64,000 bases of DNA from Cochliopodium minus (lineage: Eukaryota; Discosea; Himatismenida; Cochliopodiidae): NCBI GenBank assembly GCA_024220525.1, contig JAMYWO010000025.1, positions 69,267-133,266 of the forward strand, given 5' to 3'. A model generated the notes under the pieces. The model was not told the origin of the DNA and did not search any database. It saw only the letters and a list, made by a program, of their open reading frames with translations. This document shows, one piece after another, positions 47,877 to 59,360 of this stretch (position 1 is its first letter; the number at the start of each line of letters is the position of its first letter). The position numbers and the translations under genes are program-made.

Positions 47877-48015
47877 TTTTAATTTTTTTTATTTTTTTGT
47901 TAATTTTTACACTATTTTTTTTAGTACTTAAGTTTTATTTATTCTTACTTAATAATCAATGAATTATTCAAATAAAAAAACCAAAAATCAATGAAAAATA
48001 AACAAACCAAACAAA

Positions 48016-48433
48016 ATGTATAATAAAGTAACCTATAAATGTTGTTGATGTGTTCCACAGATACACAATGCCACCAATGGAAGTAGCTATTGAAGGAAAT
48101 GGAAAAATTAAATTTAAAAATTTGAAACAAATTGCTAAAGATTTGAACAGGCATCCAAAAGATATTCTAAGTTTTTGGGACATGAATACGGAGCACAAAC
48201 AAAATGCGAATCGGAGATTTTCATTTTAAATGGAAAATTCAAGAAAGATGTTCTATCAAACTCACTTGATACCTTTTTTGATAAATTCGTTTTGTGTAAG
48301 AATCCGGAAACCCATTTCTTTATGAAGAGGATGTAGTGTATATCTTCAATGTATCTCTTGTGGATCTGACAGTTTATGATATCAAACATAAGTTCACAAA
48401 TTATATCTCAAAAAACTATAAAAAAAATTTAAA
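48016..48433 (+). pseudogene. Broken duplicate of the intronless eIF5 paralogue
   Basis: DNA from about 47972 to 48433 follows the 46590-47093 copy nearly base for base, including the 5' flank AAAATCAATGAAAA and AAACAAACCAAACAAAATGT. Several small insertions and deletions break the frame: near the start, at AAGTTTTTGGGA versus AGTTTTTGGGA (about 48170), loss of one Cys codon pair of the zinc ribbon, and a shift near AAGAGGATGTAG. No long frame survives on this strand. It is a recent local duplication that has died. Confidence 0.88.
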
Positions 48434-48466
48434 TAAAAATTGAAGTTATTTTGCGATATATTTTGA

Positions 48467-51400
48467 ATGAATAACCCTATTTTGGATTGGGAAGAATTTA
48501 TCTATTTGAATTCCAACAATGATAAAAAACTTTATGATCTTAGCTTTTTGTATTGGGAATATAAACTCAACAAAATCAAAAATCCCAATCATGATATCGA
48601 GGATATTAAATCTTTGAGCAATGAAGTGTATATAATTGTGAAGTGCAAAAATTTTGAGAATTATTTGAATGGTAACATCGAAATATATCAATTTTTCTTT
48701 TCTTTTATTTTAAAACACAGCATTGGAAAAGAAATTATGGGGAATTCCAAAAAGAAAAACAACAGATAATCCAAAGGATACTATAACTCATCTTTGGAAG
48801 GAGGATAAAAAGATTTTGTTTTTGATATCTGTGGATGGCACAAAAAGATGGCAAGGAATCGCTCTTCTAAAGGGAGAACTCAATGAAAAAAGGGTACAAA
48901 AAGAAAAGTTGGATGGAAACAAATTTGATTTTTACGCAATTGAATGGTTGTTAAATTTCAAAAGAGAGGAAAGTGGGTTGTCATTCGAAGAAACAAAGGA
49001 GTTATATCAAGGAGAAGGTAAAAAAAAAAAAAGAAAAGAAAGATTAAATTCCTTGTAGTTGAGGGATTTCTAATTTACTTCAAATTTTATTCCAAAAAAA
49101 TTTTTGTTAGCGTTATAAATAAATTTTTTTCTTTTTTTATTTTTGAAAGGAGAGAAAGGATTTTTTGTGAACCAATCAAGAAATTTCAAAGAAATTTCCT
49201 GTGAAATCGGCAAAATCATTAAAGAGAAAATGATTCATTTCGTTGAAATGGAGGCAAAGGATATCATCGAGAAAGAAGAAGAAAGAGAGAGGAGGAGGCT
49301 TGAGAAATTGGATCATTTTTTTATTGTCGAGGATGATACTACTTTGGTGTGGATCGATGATTTGACCTCCAAAATCAAAAGCGATCTTGGAGAGCTTGTT
49401 TTAGCTTGTTTTTATGGGAGCAGGAGATATAACCTACACAACGAAAAAAGTGATATTGGTAAAAAAAAAATTTCTTTTGAAATCTTTTTAATTGGAATAT
49501 TTTTTGATTGTTTTTTTTAAATTGTTTATTTTGATTTTTTTTGATATTTTATTTGTATTACTTTTGATTTTTGATATTTATTTATTTTAAACAATTTTTA
49601 TAATTAAGATTTTTTTTTCAATATTTTTTGTTATTTTTATTTTAATTTAATATTTTTTTGAATATTTTGTTGTTATTTTTTATATTTAAGAAATTTTTTT
49701 TGAGTATTTTTTTTTTAATTTTTATTTTTAGACATTGTTGCTTTATATGAAGCACCCACTTTGTCTTTGTTGTCTTTTTTTCCTCCACAAGACATTTCGA
49801 ACCATTCATCTTTCAAACCAGATTTCCTCATTGTAGAGTTCTCCACTTTTTTAAAACAAGTTTTCAATGGGGACAGTAAGTTGACAGAAACTGTTTTTCA
49901 AAAAAACAATTCTTCCATCATTTTTCAATCTGATTTTTGGGTTTCTTCTGTAAAAGAAAATAGTCACCTGTTTTTGAATTTGAGTTTTTTTAGTGGGACT
50001 TATTCGGAATTGATTGGGAAAAAGGGTAAAAAATAAAAAATAAAAAAATAAAAAAATAAAAAATAAAAAAATAAAAATAAAAAAATAAAAAAAATTGAGA
50101 ATAAAATAAAGAGAATAAAAAAGTAAAAAAAAATAAAGAGAAAATATTAAAATAAAACTAAAATTGAAAAATCTTTTTCACCTTTTAAAAAAATAATTTT
50201 TTTATTTATTTTGGTAGGATTGCCTTATGCACTTGAACTCTCTTTCCAATTTTTTAGGAAATATTATCCTTATTGCTTACACTTGCCTCAATACGATTTG
50301 TTCTCGAAGCATAATGTTTTTTTAAACAACCCAAACAACTTTATCACCAAAAACATACACAATGAAAAAATGTACGATGAAGAAATAATCAGCGAAAATA
50401 TATTTTGGAGTGAAAATATTTTTGAGAACGAAAATTTTTTGAGTGAAAATAATTTTTTGAAATTTTATGATATTTCTTCTTCTTTGGGTGCTTTGAAAAA
50501 TTTCCTTCTTTCTTTTGAAAATTGTGATTTTTTTGGAAGTAAAATTTCTTATGAGTACAAACTTTGGGAATTCAATAATGAAGAAGAAAAACTGTAAAAA
50601 AATTTTTGTTTTTATTTTTATTTTTTATTTTTTATCTTATTTATATTTTAACTTTTAATTTTTAATTTTTAATTTTTATTTTATATTATTTTATATTATT
50701 TATCTTTTTTTTATTTTTTAATTTATTTTATTTTATTAAAAATTTTTCCCAATTTAGATTTAAAATTTTGAACGAGGAGGAAAAGAAAAAATATGAGGAA
50801 GAAAAAAGAAATGTTTTTAAAAAGTGGTATGTTGTATTTAGACTTCTTTTTAATTTAGAAGAAATGTGTGCTCACAACAAACCTCCCACATTGTGGTTCG
50901 AAGAGAATTCTAAAGAAAAAAATTTTCTGGTTAAAATACGTAGCGGAGAATTTTCTCCATTGTTTTTGACTCATCTTTTTTTTTTGAGGCTGAAAATCAT
51001 TCATTCTTTTTACCACAACTCAAAAGATAATGATTTAAAATTTCCTAAAGAAATTTCTGTTGAATTTTCAAAAGATTTAGCTGAAAAAATTTTTGAAAGG
51101 AGAATTCTCAATTATTCTAATTTCAGAAACAAAATTTCTTTCAAACAATTTTTTGACGAAAGTGATTTGGAGATGTTAAATAGTTTGTTGAAGAAAAATG
51201 ATGGGCAATTTAAAATTTTGAAGGATAGAAAAATTTTGTTTTTGGCGAAAGAAAGGTATACCAATACCATCACCAATTATTATCTCAAAAAATTCCAAAA
51301 AAATAACAAAAACAAAAAAACTTTACAAGAGAATAAATACATAGGAGTTTATTTGAATGAAAACATAAAACATTTTCTCACTCCAAATTTTTCCAAGAAA

Positions 51401-51937
51401 AAGATTCCAGAGACAGGCAATATTTTGAATTTTATTGAAAATGATTGTCAATACACTTTGTATGATTGGAGAAAATTTGTTGAGCTCCTTTGTGATGGTA
51501 ATGTTGCTTTGGCTTCTTTATTTTTGTGTTCTCTTAATGAAAATATGTCTGATTTTGAAATTCTTTTTGAATCTTCTTTTTGGAAAAAAACTCTTCATTT
51601 GTCAAATCAAATTTTCAATTATAAACTTTTGAGCTTGACTTTGGGAAATTTAGAAGAACAAATCAAAAAGATTAACAAAGAAAAACTGTCTTTAGATGAC
51701 TTTTATCTCGAGAGATTGCCTTTGCTTCGTGTTTGTTGCATTCATTGTGTTGGTTTCCATTTTTTTCAGAAAAATCTTTCTGGATTAGATACTCTTTCTT
51801 TGATGGATCATTTCAAACAAAATTTTTCAAAGTGGGAATCTTTTTTTGTTTCACCCAAATCATTAATGAAATCTTTTGATGAATATTTGACTGAAATAAA
51901 CATCTACCTACTTGAAGAATTTTTAAATAAAAAATAA
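48467..51937 (+). CDS. YTH domain fused to a RlaP-type nucleotidyltransferase
   Basis: Six exons join in frame to about 930 residues. N-terminal YTH domain: VYIIVKCKNFENYLNALEKK, LWGIP with one cage Trp, ILFLISVDGTKRWQGIALL, FDFYAIEWLLNF, LSFEETKEL and NQSRNFKEIS match the usual YTH order. A charged helix follows (EEERERRRLEK). Then a nucleotidyltransferase palm: CFYGSRRYNLHNEKSDIDIV, with GS and the DxD metal pair across an intron, and a later strand FLIVEFSTFLKQVFNGD where this family has its third acidic residue and the 'G(N/D)...LE' helix. This matches PF10127-type predicted nucleotidyltransferases. About 550 further residues, including KKYEEEKRNVFKKWYVVFRL, are unassigned helical sequence. 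YTH domains read N6-methyladenosine in RNA, so an RNA end-modifying enzyme aimed at methylated RNA is a reasonable inference. The second cage Trp is not evident. Confidence 0.72.
50027..50095. repeat. A(5-6)T simple repeat in an intron
   Basis: Irregular AAAAAT/AAAAAAT units directly after a splice donor in the YTH-nucleotidyltransferase gene. Confidence 0.75.
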
Positions 51938-51958
51938 TTAAAAAAAGCTAATGTATTT

Positions 51959-54455
51959 TTAATTATTTTTGATCTTTTTGGTTTCAATATCATAACAAAA
52001 TTGTATTAAATGAATACTTTTAAAGAATTTTTCAAGAACGTTTTTTGGAAATTGCTCATAGACATATTTCTTTGCTTCATCAAAGATGGTGGGTTGAATC
52101 TTGCTTGAAAGAATAGACTTTTCAATTTCTCCCCTTACTTCTTCTGGCAAATCTAATTTGTAAACACTTTTAGTTTTATGTAAAAAATCATTCCAAATTG
52201 AAGAAGCCTCTATTTTGATGTCTTGTGATTTTTCTTTGATAGATTCTTTAAAACAATATTAAAAAATGATTAAAAAAAATATTTTTTTTTTATTTACCCA
52301 AGAAAATTTCAGTTGAAATAAGAAATTCTATTTTTTCAGGAGAAAATTCTTCTCTGATAAAATTGTGAAAATATTGCAAATGTTCTTCATTTTTAAATAT
52401 GAATAAGACTTCTGACTTATTTTTCTTTTCTGGTTCTCCATATTCCTATCATCAAAAAAAAATTGTTAGTTTGTTAAAAAAATTTTATGAATTATTTTTT
52501 ACGTGGAAAATCATGCTTTGAAATAAAAATGAGTTTTGAAATCTAATGTAAGGATCTGCTTTCATCAATTTATGAACATGTTTACTAGCATCAACAAAAA
52601 TATTTTTTGTGGGATTTTCTTTATGAAACAAAAAATAAAAAATTAATTTAAACAAAAAAATATAAAATTAAAAAAAGAAAAAATAAAAAAATTTTACGAA
52701 TATTAAGTTTAATTTCTTTAGTGATATTTCCAGGGAGATTTATAGTATATTTTCCTTCCTCAGTCAAATACTCATCGAATATTTGTTTTGCCAAAGTTTT
52801 AATTTCTTCTTCACAATCCAAAGCTACAAAAAAAAAATAATAAAATAATAATGAAAAAAATAAAAAAAAAATAGATAATAAAAACTACATAATAATTTTG
52901 TTGCCCCTTGAAAAAACAGCAAATTTTCTTCATTTTTCTCTTTTCTCAAAAACTCCATAAAAAATTTGGACTTGCTCTCTGATGCCAGTATAATGTCAAA
53001 ATAATCATTTCTCAAACTCATGTTAGGTTTAGAAATAGTCTTTTTTGTAAAAAAAATTAAATGAAATTAAAATAAAAAAATAAAAAATAAAAAAATAAAA
53101 AAATAAAAAAATTAAAAATAAAATGAATAAAAAAATAATTCAAAAAATTAATAAATCAAAAAATAAAATGTATTTTACGTTCTCAAAAAAAATAGATTTC
53201 TTTCTTGGCAATCCTTCTTGATGTCTCATGAGTCTGACATAAACTTTGGTTTTTTGAAATTTAGTGAAAGCTTCTCTTCTAAAAGACTCCAGTGTTTCTT
53301 GGTAACATTTGTCGAACACTATAGTAAAAATAAAATATACAATAAACTGTTGGGAATTAAAATTATTTGTTTGGAAATAATTTTTGAAAAAATATTGTTA
53401 GGAAATAAAAAAATAAGAATTAAAAATAATTAAATAAAATTTTTTTTTTACATGTGTTGGGCTTTAACAGATCTGTTAGATTGTCTTTGATGTACAGTCG
53501 GCAATAACCAGGAATGTGAATAAACTTGGGAGCCTTAGGTTTCAAAAAGGAGTCGTAAATGTTCTGCGCACTCATGTCCCTTTTCTTTGGATCATCCAAT
53601 GACTTGTATTCCATGCATTCGTAAAGAAATTCGATGTATCTGAAGTTGTACAGCTTTGGGATCTTTCTCGCAAAAATTCTATAGAGGGGTTTGCTGAATG
53701 ATTTTTCTGAAATAACTTTTTGAGAGATTGTCATCCTTAGAGATGAATCTTTTTGGCTCACATTTTTGAGATCAGTTTTTTCTTTTTTTTAATAATTCAG
53801 ATTTTCAAAAATATTACAAATTTTCTTTTTCATAAATTAATATCCGCTAACATAATTATAAATTATGATTAACGTATTGAATAATTTAATTGTATTCTGA
53901 AGCAAAATGATTGATTTAAAATTATAGATTCATCAAAAGTGATTTTTGAAATTGAATTTTTGATATAAATTTTTTTTTATACGAAAGAAAAAGAAGAGGA
54001 GAATCAAAATTTATCAAAATTTTTATATTTTTTTTTATAATTTACCTTGATGTTGAACTTCAGATGCTTTATGAGTGAATGAATAGATGGATTTCTTGTT
54101 AAAGATATTGGGAGCACCATGTTCCACCTTTATAAAGTCTTCGGATATCAAGAATTCTATCCATTGGATCATCTTGGTTCTTTCTATGCCCAATGTATAC
54201 TTAAAGTAATTTAGTGCAGTGGATCCCATGAAACTTTTCTCAAATTTTTTTCCAAATAAAGAAGTTTTATTATCAGAAAGAGGCAATGCTCTATTCTGTT
54301 TGTTGGTGATATATTTCACCACTGTGTGCAACTATAAAAAATTTTATAAAAATAAAAGTAAATTTAAACGATTTTATTATTGATTTTACAGTATCTTCAT
54401 TGAATACTTCTCCCAACAAGATCTTTTTAAAATCCTCCAATCCAATTATACTCAT
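51959..54455 (-). CDS. DEP domain protein with three RGS-like domains
   Basis: The start is MSIIGLEDFKKILLGEVFNE (54455). The next exon encodes a DEP domain: KKFEKSFMGSTALNYFKYTL and FIKVEHGAPNIFNKKSIYSF. After a 260-nt intron come three RGS-type helical bundles. The first runs from IEFLYECMEYKSL through AQNIYDSFLK to MFDKCYQETLESFRREAFTK. The second has KFFMEFLRKEKNEENLLFFQ, with the classic NLLF. The third (LQYFHNFIREEFSPEKIEFL, then PTIFDEAKKYVYEQFP) is the most divergent. RGS domains speed GTP hydrolysis on G-alpha, and DEP domains bring such proteins to membranes or receptors. The long intron holds a 24-bp repeat found elsewhere, so it could instead be intergenic, with a DEP gene and an RGS gene side by side; splicing is in frame. 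Confidence 0.75.
53829..53852 (-). repeat. 24-bp dispersed element, copy 2
   Basis: This is the reverse complement of 10721-10744: TTCATAAATTAATATCCGCT then AACA on the plus strand. It lies in the long intron (or spacer) between the DEP and first RGS exons. Confidence 0.7.
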
Positions 54456-54618
54456 TTTCCCTATTTAACTTTTTTTTTTTTGATTTTAAATTTAAATTTA
54501 AAGGAGGACCAGAGATCATTAAAATTTCTTTGAACTTTGAATCCAAAGATTGAAAACTGGAGATGATAAAAAAAATAATAAAAAAAGGGATCAAGAATTA
54601 TTAAAACTAAATTTTTTT

Positions 54619-56530
54619 TTAATTATTTTCAACTATTTGATTTTCATTGTTTTCATTTGTTTGTCCAATTTGATTGCCATCAAGATTATCCTTCTTCTCA
54701 TCAAGATTATCTCTGTGATAAGCAGTGATGATGGTTCGACCTTGAAACTTCTTCCCAGTGAGAGCCCTCTGAGCAGTGTGAGCCTCCTTAGAATTGGAAT
54801 AAGTTACACAAACGATACCAACACCCTCAATGAAATAGGGGATCTTGGTCTTAGTCTTAGTTTCAGTCAAAATACCATTCTCGGTAAGAGTTTGTTTCTG
54901 ATTTTCTTTGACAGCGAGAGAAGGATCAGGACGAGTGATCTTTAATTCAACGACAGTGCCAAACTTGTGAACTTCACCCATCACATCTTGATAAGCATCC
55001 TCAAAATCTTCGTCGCGCAAAAGATCATTGGGAGTGAACATGTTTAAGAGGAGGAGGATGTTAGTTGGTGCTTCTATGCTGTAAGAATTGATGCTGAACA
55101 AGGTGGAAGTCGGCACGGAAAGGTCCAAGATGGCTGCAATTTTGGGGTTCACTGGTTTTTTTGCAGTTTTCTGTTCATTTTGATTCCCTTCTTCTGGATT
55201 ATTCGTTGTGGAAACTGCTCCCAATGATGCTCTTTGTACAAGAATGGTTTTTTCCCCAATTTTCATCCCGTTTAATCTCCTACAAGCCTCATTTACTACG
55301 GAACTATCTTCATACTCATAAAAGCAATATCCTTGTAAAAAAATAAGAATTTTTAAACGTTTAATGTTTTTGAATTTTTAAAAAAAATTTTACCTTTAGA
55401 GACACCTGTGTTTGAATCACGCACAAGATTAAAAGACTTCAATTTTCCAAAAGAAGAAATGATTTCCTTCACTTCTTCTTCATTCAAATAAGAAGGGAGA
55501 CCTCCCACAAAAATCTTGTCCTCACTATCTGAAACCTTTGAAGGGATGATACCAGGAACAGAAGGGACATTACCACCTAGAGAAGGTAAAAAAAGATTAA
55601 AAATAAAGATAAATTAAATTTGAAATAAAAATAAAAAAGTTTTACCATTACTAGTGTTAGGTGCGACATAATCTTTAGGTCTTCTAATTTTTAGTGATGT
55701 CCCTTTTAGATCAATACCATCAAGAGCCATTCCCTTGGTGGCGTAATTTGCATCTAAAAATTCTGCAAAAACAAAGTTTTTTCCAGGAGCACTTTTTTGA
55801 AAAAAAAAAATTTCAATAAAATTGAATATATTTTTCTCTGATATCTATATTTTAAACATTCAATTTTAAATGAATTTTTTAAATAAGTATAACATTTTTA
55901 AAATTTTAACATAGTTATCTTTTCTTTATTCTCCTTTGATATATCAATAAGAATATTTTTTTTTTACCTTTGGACTCCAGTTACAGGAGGTTCTACAGAA
56001 AGTTTTGCCTCAACCATAGCAGCATTTAAAAACATGACGAGCTCGTTATCGGTGATGCCAGGAGGAATATTTCCCACGTACAATCTCTTGGCCTGCTTCT
56101 CTGCCTTTGCAAAATCGATCTGATTGCTTATCAATCCTGCTCTCAAAAGATGATCACTTCCAATAGTAGGATTAATGGGTGTTGTTCCATCGAAATAGTA
56201 TCCAGATGTATACATCTGCATCTCTTCTTCTGTTGGTTGGGTATCCCATTTGTTTGATCTCTTTTTTCTGAGGATGGAGCTTGTTTCTCTACTTCTGCTT
56301 CTCCTTCTATCTCTTTCTGGTGATCTATCCCTTTTTTTGTCTCTTGAGGAGCTTCTTCTGGAGGATCTTCTCTCTCTCGAAGATCTTCTTTCTCTTGATG
56401 ACCTCCTTTCTCTTGATGATCTTCTTTCTCTTGAAGATCTTCTTTCTCTTGATGATCTCCTTTCTCTGGATGATCTTCTTTCTCTTGATCTTTTTATATC
56501 GTCTCTTGATGATCTCAAATCTTTTGACAT
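54619..56530 (-). CDS. Splicing factor U2AF large subunit
   Basis: Four exons; the introns are near 55980-55800, 55643-55578 and 55394-55333. The product has about 530 residues. The RS region is built from about seven RERRSS units, then RRSSSRDKKRDRSPERDRRR. The U2AF1-binding (ULM-like) segment contains RSNKWD. Three RRM folds follow: RRM1 (KRLYVGNIPPGITDNELVMF, then NFVFAEF), RRM2 (KIFVGGLPSYLNEEEVKEII, then GYCFYEY) and a C-terminal UHM (LLLLNMFTPNDLLRDEDFED, then ALTGKKFQGRTIITAYH). The heterodimer binds the polypyrimidine tract and the 3' splice site. The AT- and T-rich acceptors seen throughout this window are its expected targets. The start at 56530 gives MSKDLRSSRDD. Confidence 0.95.
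56324..56505 (-). repeat. In-frame tandem repeat encoding RERRSS units
   Basis: Plus-strand units of about 18 nt such as TCTTTCTCTTGATGATCT are repeated about seven to nine times and encode Arg-Glu-Arg-Arg-Ser-Ser in the U2AF RS domain. Unit-number variation between strains is likely. Confidence 0.8.
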
Positions 56531-56948
56531 CTAAAGTTTCTTTTATATTATTTCTTTTGTACCTAGATTTTTTGTTACAATTTCCTTTTTTTTTCTAATT
56601 ATACAAGATTTATTTTGTATAATCAAGGGGGATAGAAAGAAATGTTAATAAAATTCATAAATATTCTAATGTTAGTGTAATCAAGAAAAATCTTCAAAGT
56701 ATTGAATAATTTACCACCAATAAAGAAAATAACAAATTTTTTTTTATTTATTTTATTTTTCTCTGTAAATAATTAATTTTATTTTTCTAAGAGAAAAGTT
56801 GTTTAAAAGTTCTTCAAAATAAAAATAAAAGGACAATTCCAAATTGATACTAACAAATTGATAGATTCCAAAATTAAAATATTTTTTATATTTAGTTTGT
56901 TTTTAAAATTTAAAAAAATTGAAAAAGAATTTAATCTACAAAAAATTA
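56531..56948. promoter_or_regulatory. Divergent intergenic region
   Basis: About 420 bp of AT-rich DNA between the U2AF gene (-) and the OTU gene (+). No specific motif recognised. Confidence 0.4.
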
Positions 56949-59256
56949 ATGGATGATCAGAAAAGATTAGAAGAAAGGGTCAAAAGAGAAGGATTCAAAA
57001 TAAATCCTCATACAGGTATTTGCAGAAAAGATTATAAGAGGAGAATAAAATATTCATAAAATAAAAATAAACAATATTATTTCTCAAAAAAAAAAAAAAG
57101 ATAATTCGGGGGATTGTCAATTTGATTCAGTGGCTGATCAATTGAAATTGTTGGATGATAAAAATATATATTCGAATCTTACAAAAGAGATGGTGAGAGA
57201 AAGAGTGGTGAATTGGCTAAGTGAGAATAGGGATTACAGAACCAATTTGGATGATCCCAAAAGCAATATCGAAGAGTGGATCAAAATAACACTATTTCAA
57301 GAAATGGATGATTATTTAAGAGAAATGAGAAAACCAAAAACCTGGGGAGATGATGTAAATTAAAATAACACATTTTTTTTAATCAACATTTGTTTTTTAA
57401 AATATTTTTATGATTTTTTTTTTTGATTTTTATTTTTTTTTTGTTCAAAAAGATTACTTTAAAAGCAATGGGAGAACTGTTCAATATAAGAATAAAAATC
57501 ATTTCTTCTACCACAGAAAATAATTATAGCATGGAATTTTTTCCAAGATATCAAAACAAAGAAACAAAGACAATTTATTTGGCTCATAAAATAGAAGTCC
57601 ACTATAGTTCTCTGATACCTTTACAAATGAGCCAAGGTAAAAATCGAAAAAAAAATTTAAAAAAAATTAAAAAATGAAAAATAGAACGAAAGAAAATAAA
57701 AAAAATTTTTTAACAAAGATTATGAAAATAAAAGAAAAAATGAAGTGATTTTCATTTTGGAAAAAGCTAATAAAGAAATTCAAAAAAGAGCGGTGTTGGA
57801 CATATTCTTCAACGATCCAGAAGAAACGTACGTAGAGGAGAATGTGATCAAAGAAATTTTTGAAGAATATTCTAGAAATGAAAAGGGGACTTCTTTCCCT
57901 GATTTGTTCAACAAATTAATTGAAATTGTGAAAATATATGATATTTCTCAGGACAGAATCGATTCAATAAAGGATGAAATCAGCAGAAGCAAAGTAAAGA
58001 AGGATTTTGTGATTGATGTTGATAAAATCAAACAAAACATCAAGGATAACCTCCCCCATTCCTTTTTTAATAATGGAAACATTAAATATAGAAATGATCA
58101 AGATGAAAAGGACCAAAATAATGTTTATCATCATTTTACAAATACAAACGAAAAAAATGAGAAAGGGGAGGATTTTTCTAGTCAAAACAAAAAACAGTTT
58201 GATTTTTATGTTAATGAAGATTACAAAAAACAGAGTCTCCTCGCTCAAGATCTTTTGAAGCTGAAAAAGTTGGAAAACAAAAACCTCCTCAACAAAAAAG
58301 AGGGTGATATTATGATTAAAAATGGAGAAAATAAAAGCACCAATCAAACTAAACCAGAAGAAAAAAAGCCTGTTTCTTTTAGTTTCAATGAAAATAAAGA
58401 AAGTGAAAGGGAAAGAGATAAAGGAAGAGAATTATATTCTACTATTGATGGCAATAGTGATAATGTTGGCGAAAGAGATTTTGAAAAATCTATTTTCGAA
58501 AATAAAAAATTGAGACAGATTCAACTTCAAAATGTTTTGAATTCAAACACTCATTCCAATGATTTCAGTATTGAAAACAGGTTTGTTTACTTGGTGAAAG
58601 AAAAAGAAGAGAATTTTGATTTTTACAGAAAGGGAAAGGAAGATCTCCAACATCTTCTGTCTCTTTATAAAAAGATCCGGTCAAAATACAAAAACAAAAC
58701 TGAAAATGGAATCAAAATAGAAATTGGAGACAAAGATATATGTGTAAAGTGGAGATTGTTGGAGAAAAAAAAGAAAGAAAATTATTCTGTTTTTTTGTAC
58801 AATAAAAGAACAAACGCTTACATATCAAAAAAAAGTCTTAATGAAGATGATGAGACCACTGGTCAAGTTTTTTTAAAAAAACCGAATGTTGATTCTTATT
58901 ATTTGGACTTTAAACGAGATAGAAATTTAGTTTTTACTTCTTCTCCTTTTGTGATAGGACCTCTCATTTCATTTAATGAACCAACAATCGACAAAGAAGA
59001 TATTGTATTGGAACTCACGTGTTCCAGTTTTACTTTCAAAGATTATGTTTGTTTGTATGAACAGGAAAACATGGAAAATCTCGAAAATTCTATTGAAAAA
59101 AAAACTTTGAAAAGAAATCTTGAACAACAAGAAAATTCATTTTCTCTAAAGTTTAAAAGACCTTTCAAAAGTGGGGAATATGTTTTTATATATTACTGTA
59201 TTGAAAACAAGGATGTTCCTATTTCCAAAAAGATTTTTAAAATAATTAATAATTAA
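56949..59256 (+). CDS. OTU-family cysteine protease with C-terminal Ig-like/SKICH-like tandem
   Basis: Four exons; the introns are near 57014-57101, 57356-57451 and 57636-57718. The product has about 660 residues. The first exon reads MDDQKRLEERVKREGFKINP. The OTU domain has DNSGDCQFDSVADQL with the catalytic Asp and Cys, KPKTWGDDITLKAMGELFNI, and IEVHYSSL with the catalytic His. All triad positions are present, so it is probably an active deubiquitinase. A charged disordered region follows. The end holds two beta-sandwich-like repeats (ICVKWRLLEKKKKENYSVFL ... FVIGP and YVCLYEQEN ... EYVFIYYC), similar to SKICH/Ig-like adaptors. The partner is unknown. Confidence 0.85.
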
Positions 59257-59360
59257 ACTTTAATTTTTTTTGTAAAATGATGATTTAACCTACTTCAAAT
59301 AATTTATAAAACTAAAATTCTTTTTTTAATTAATTCCAAAGAAACCATTCTTTTAGGTCT

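Noticed and set aside
56324-56505. Regular direct repeats resembling a small array.
   Set aside because: The units are in frame and encode RERRSS of the U2AF RS domain; there are no unique spacers, so it is not a CRISPR array.
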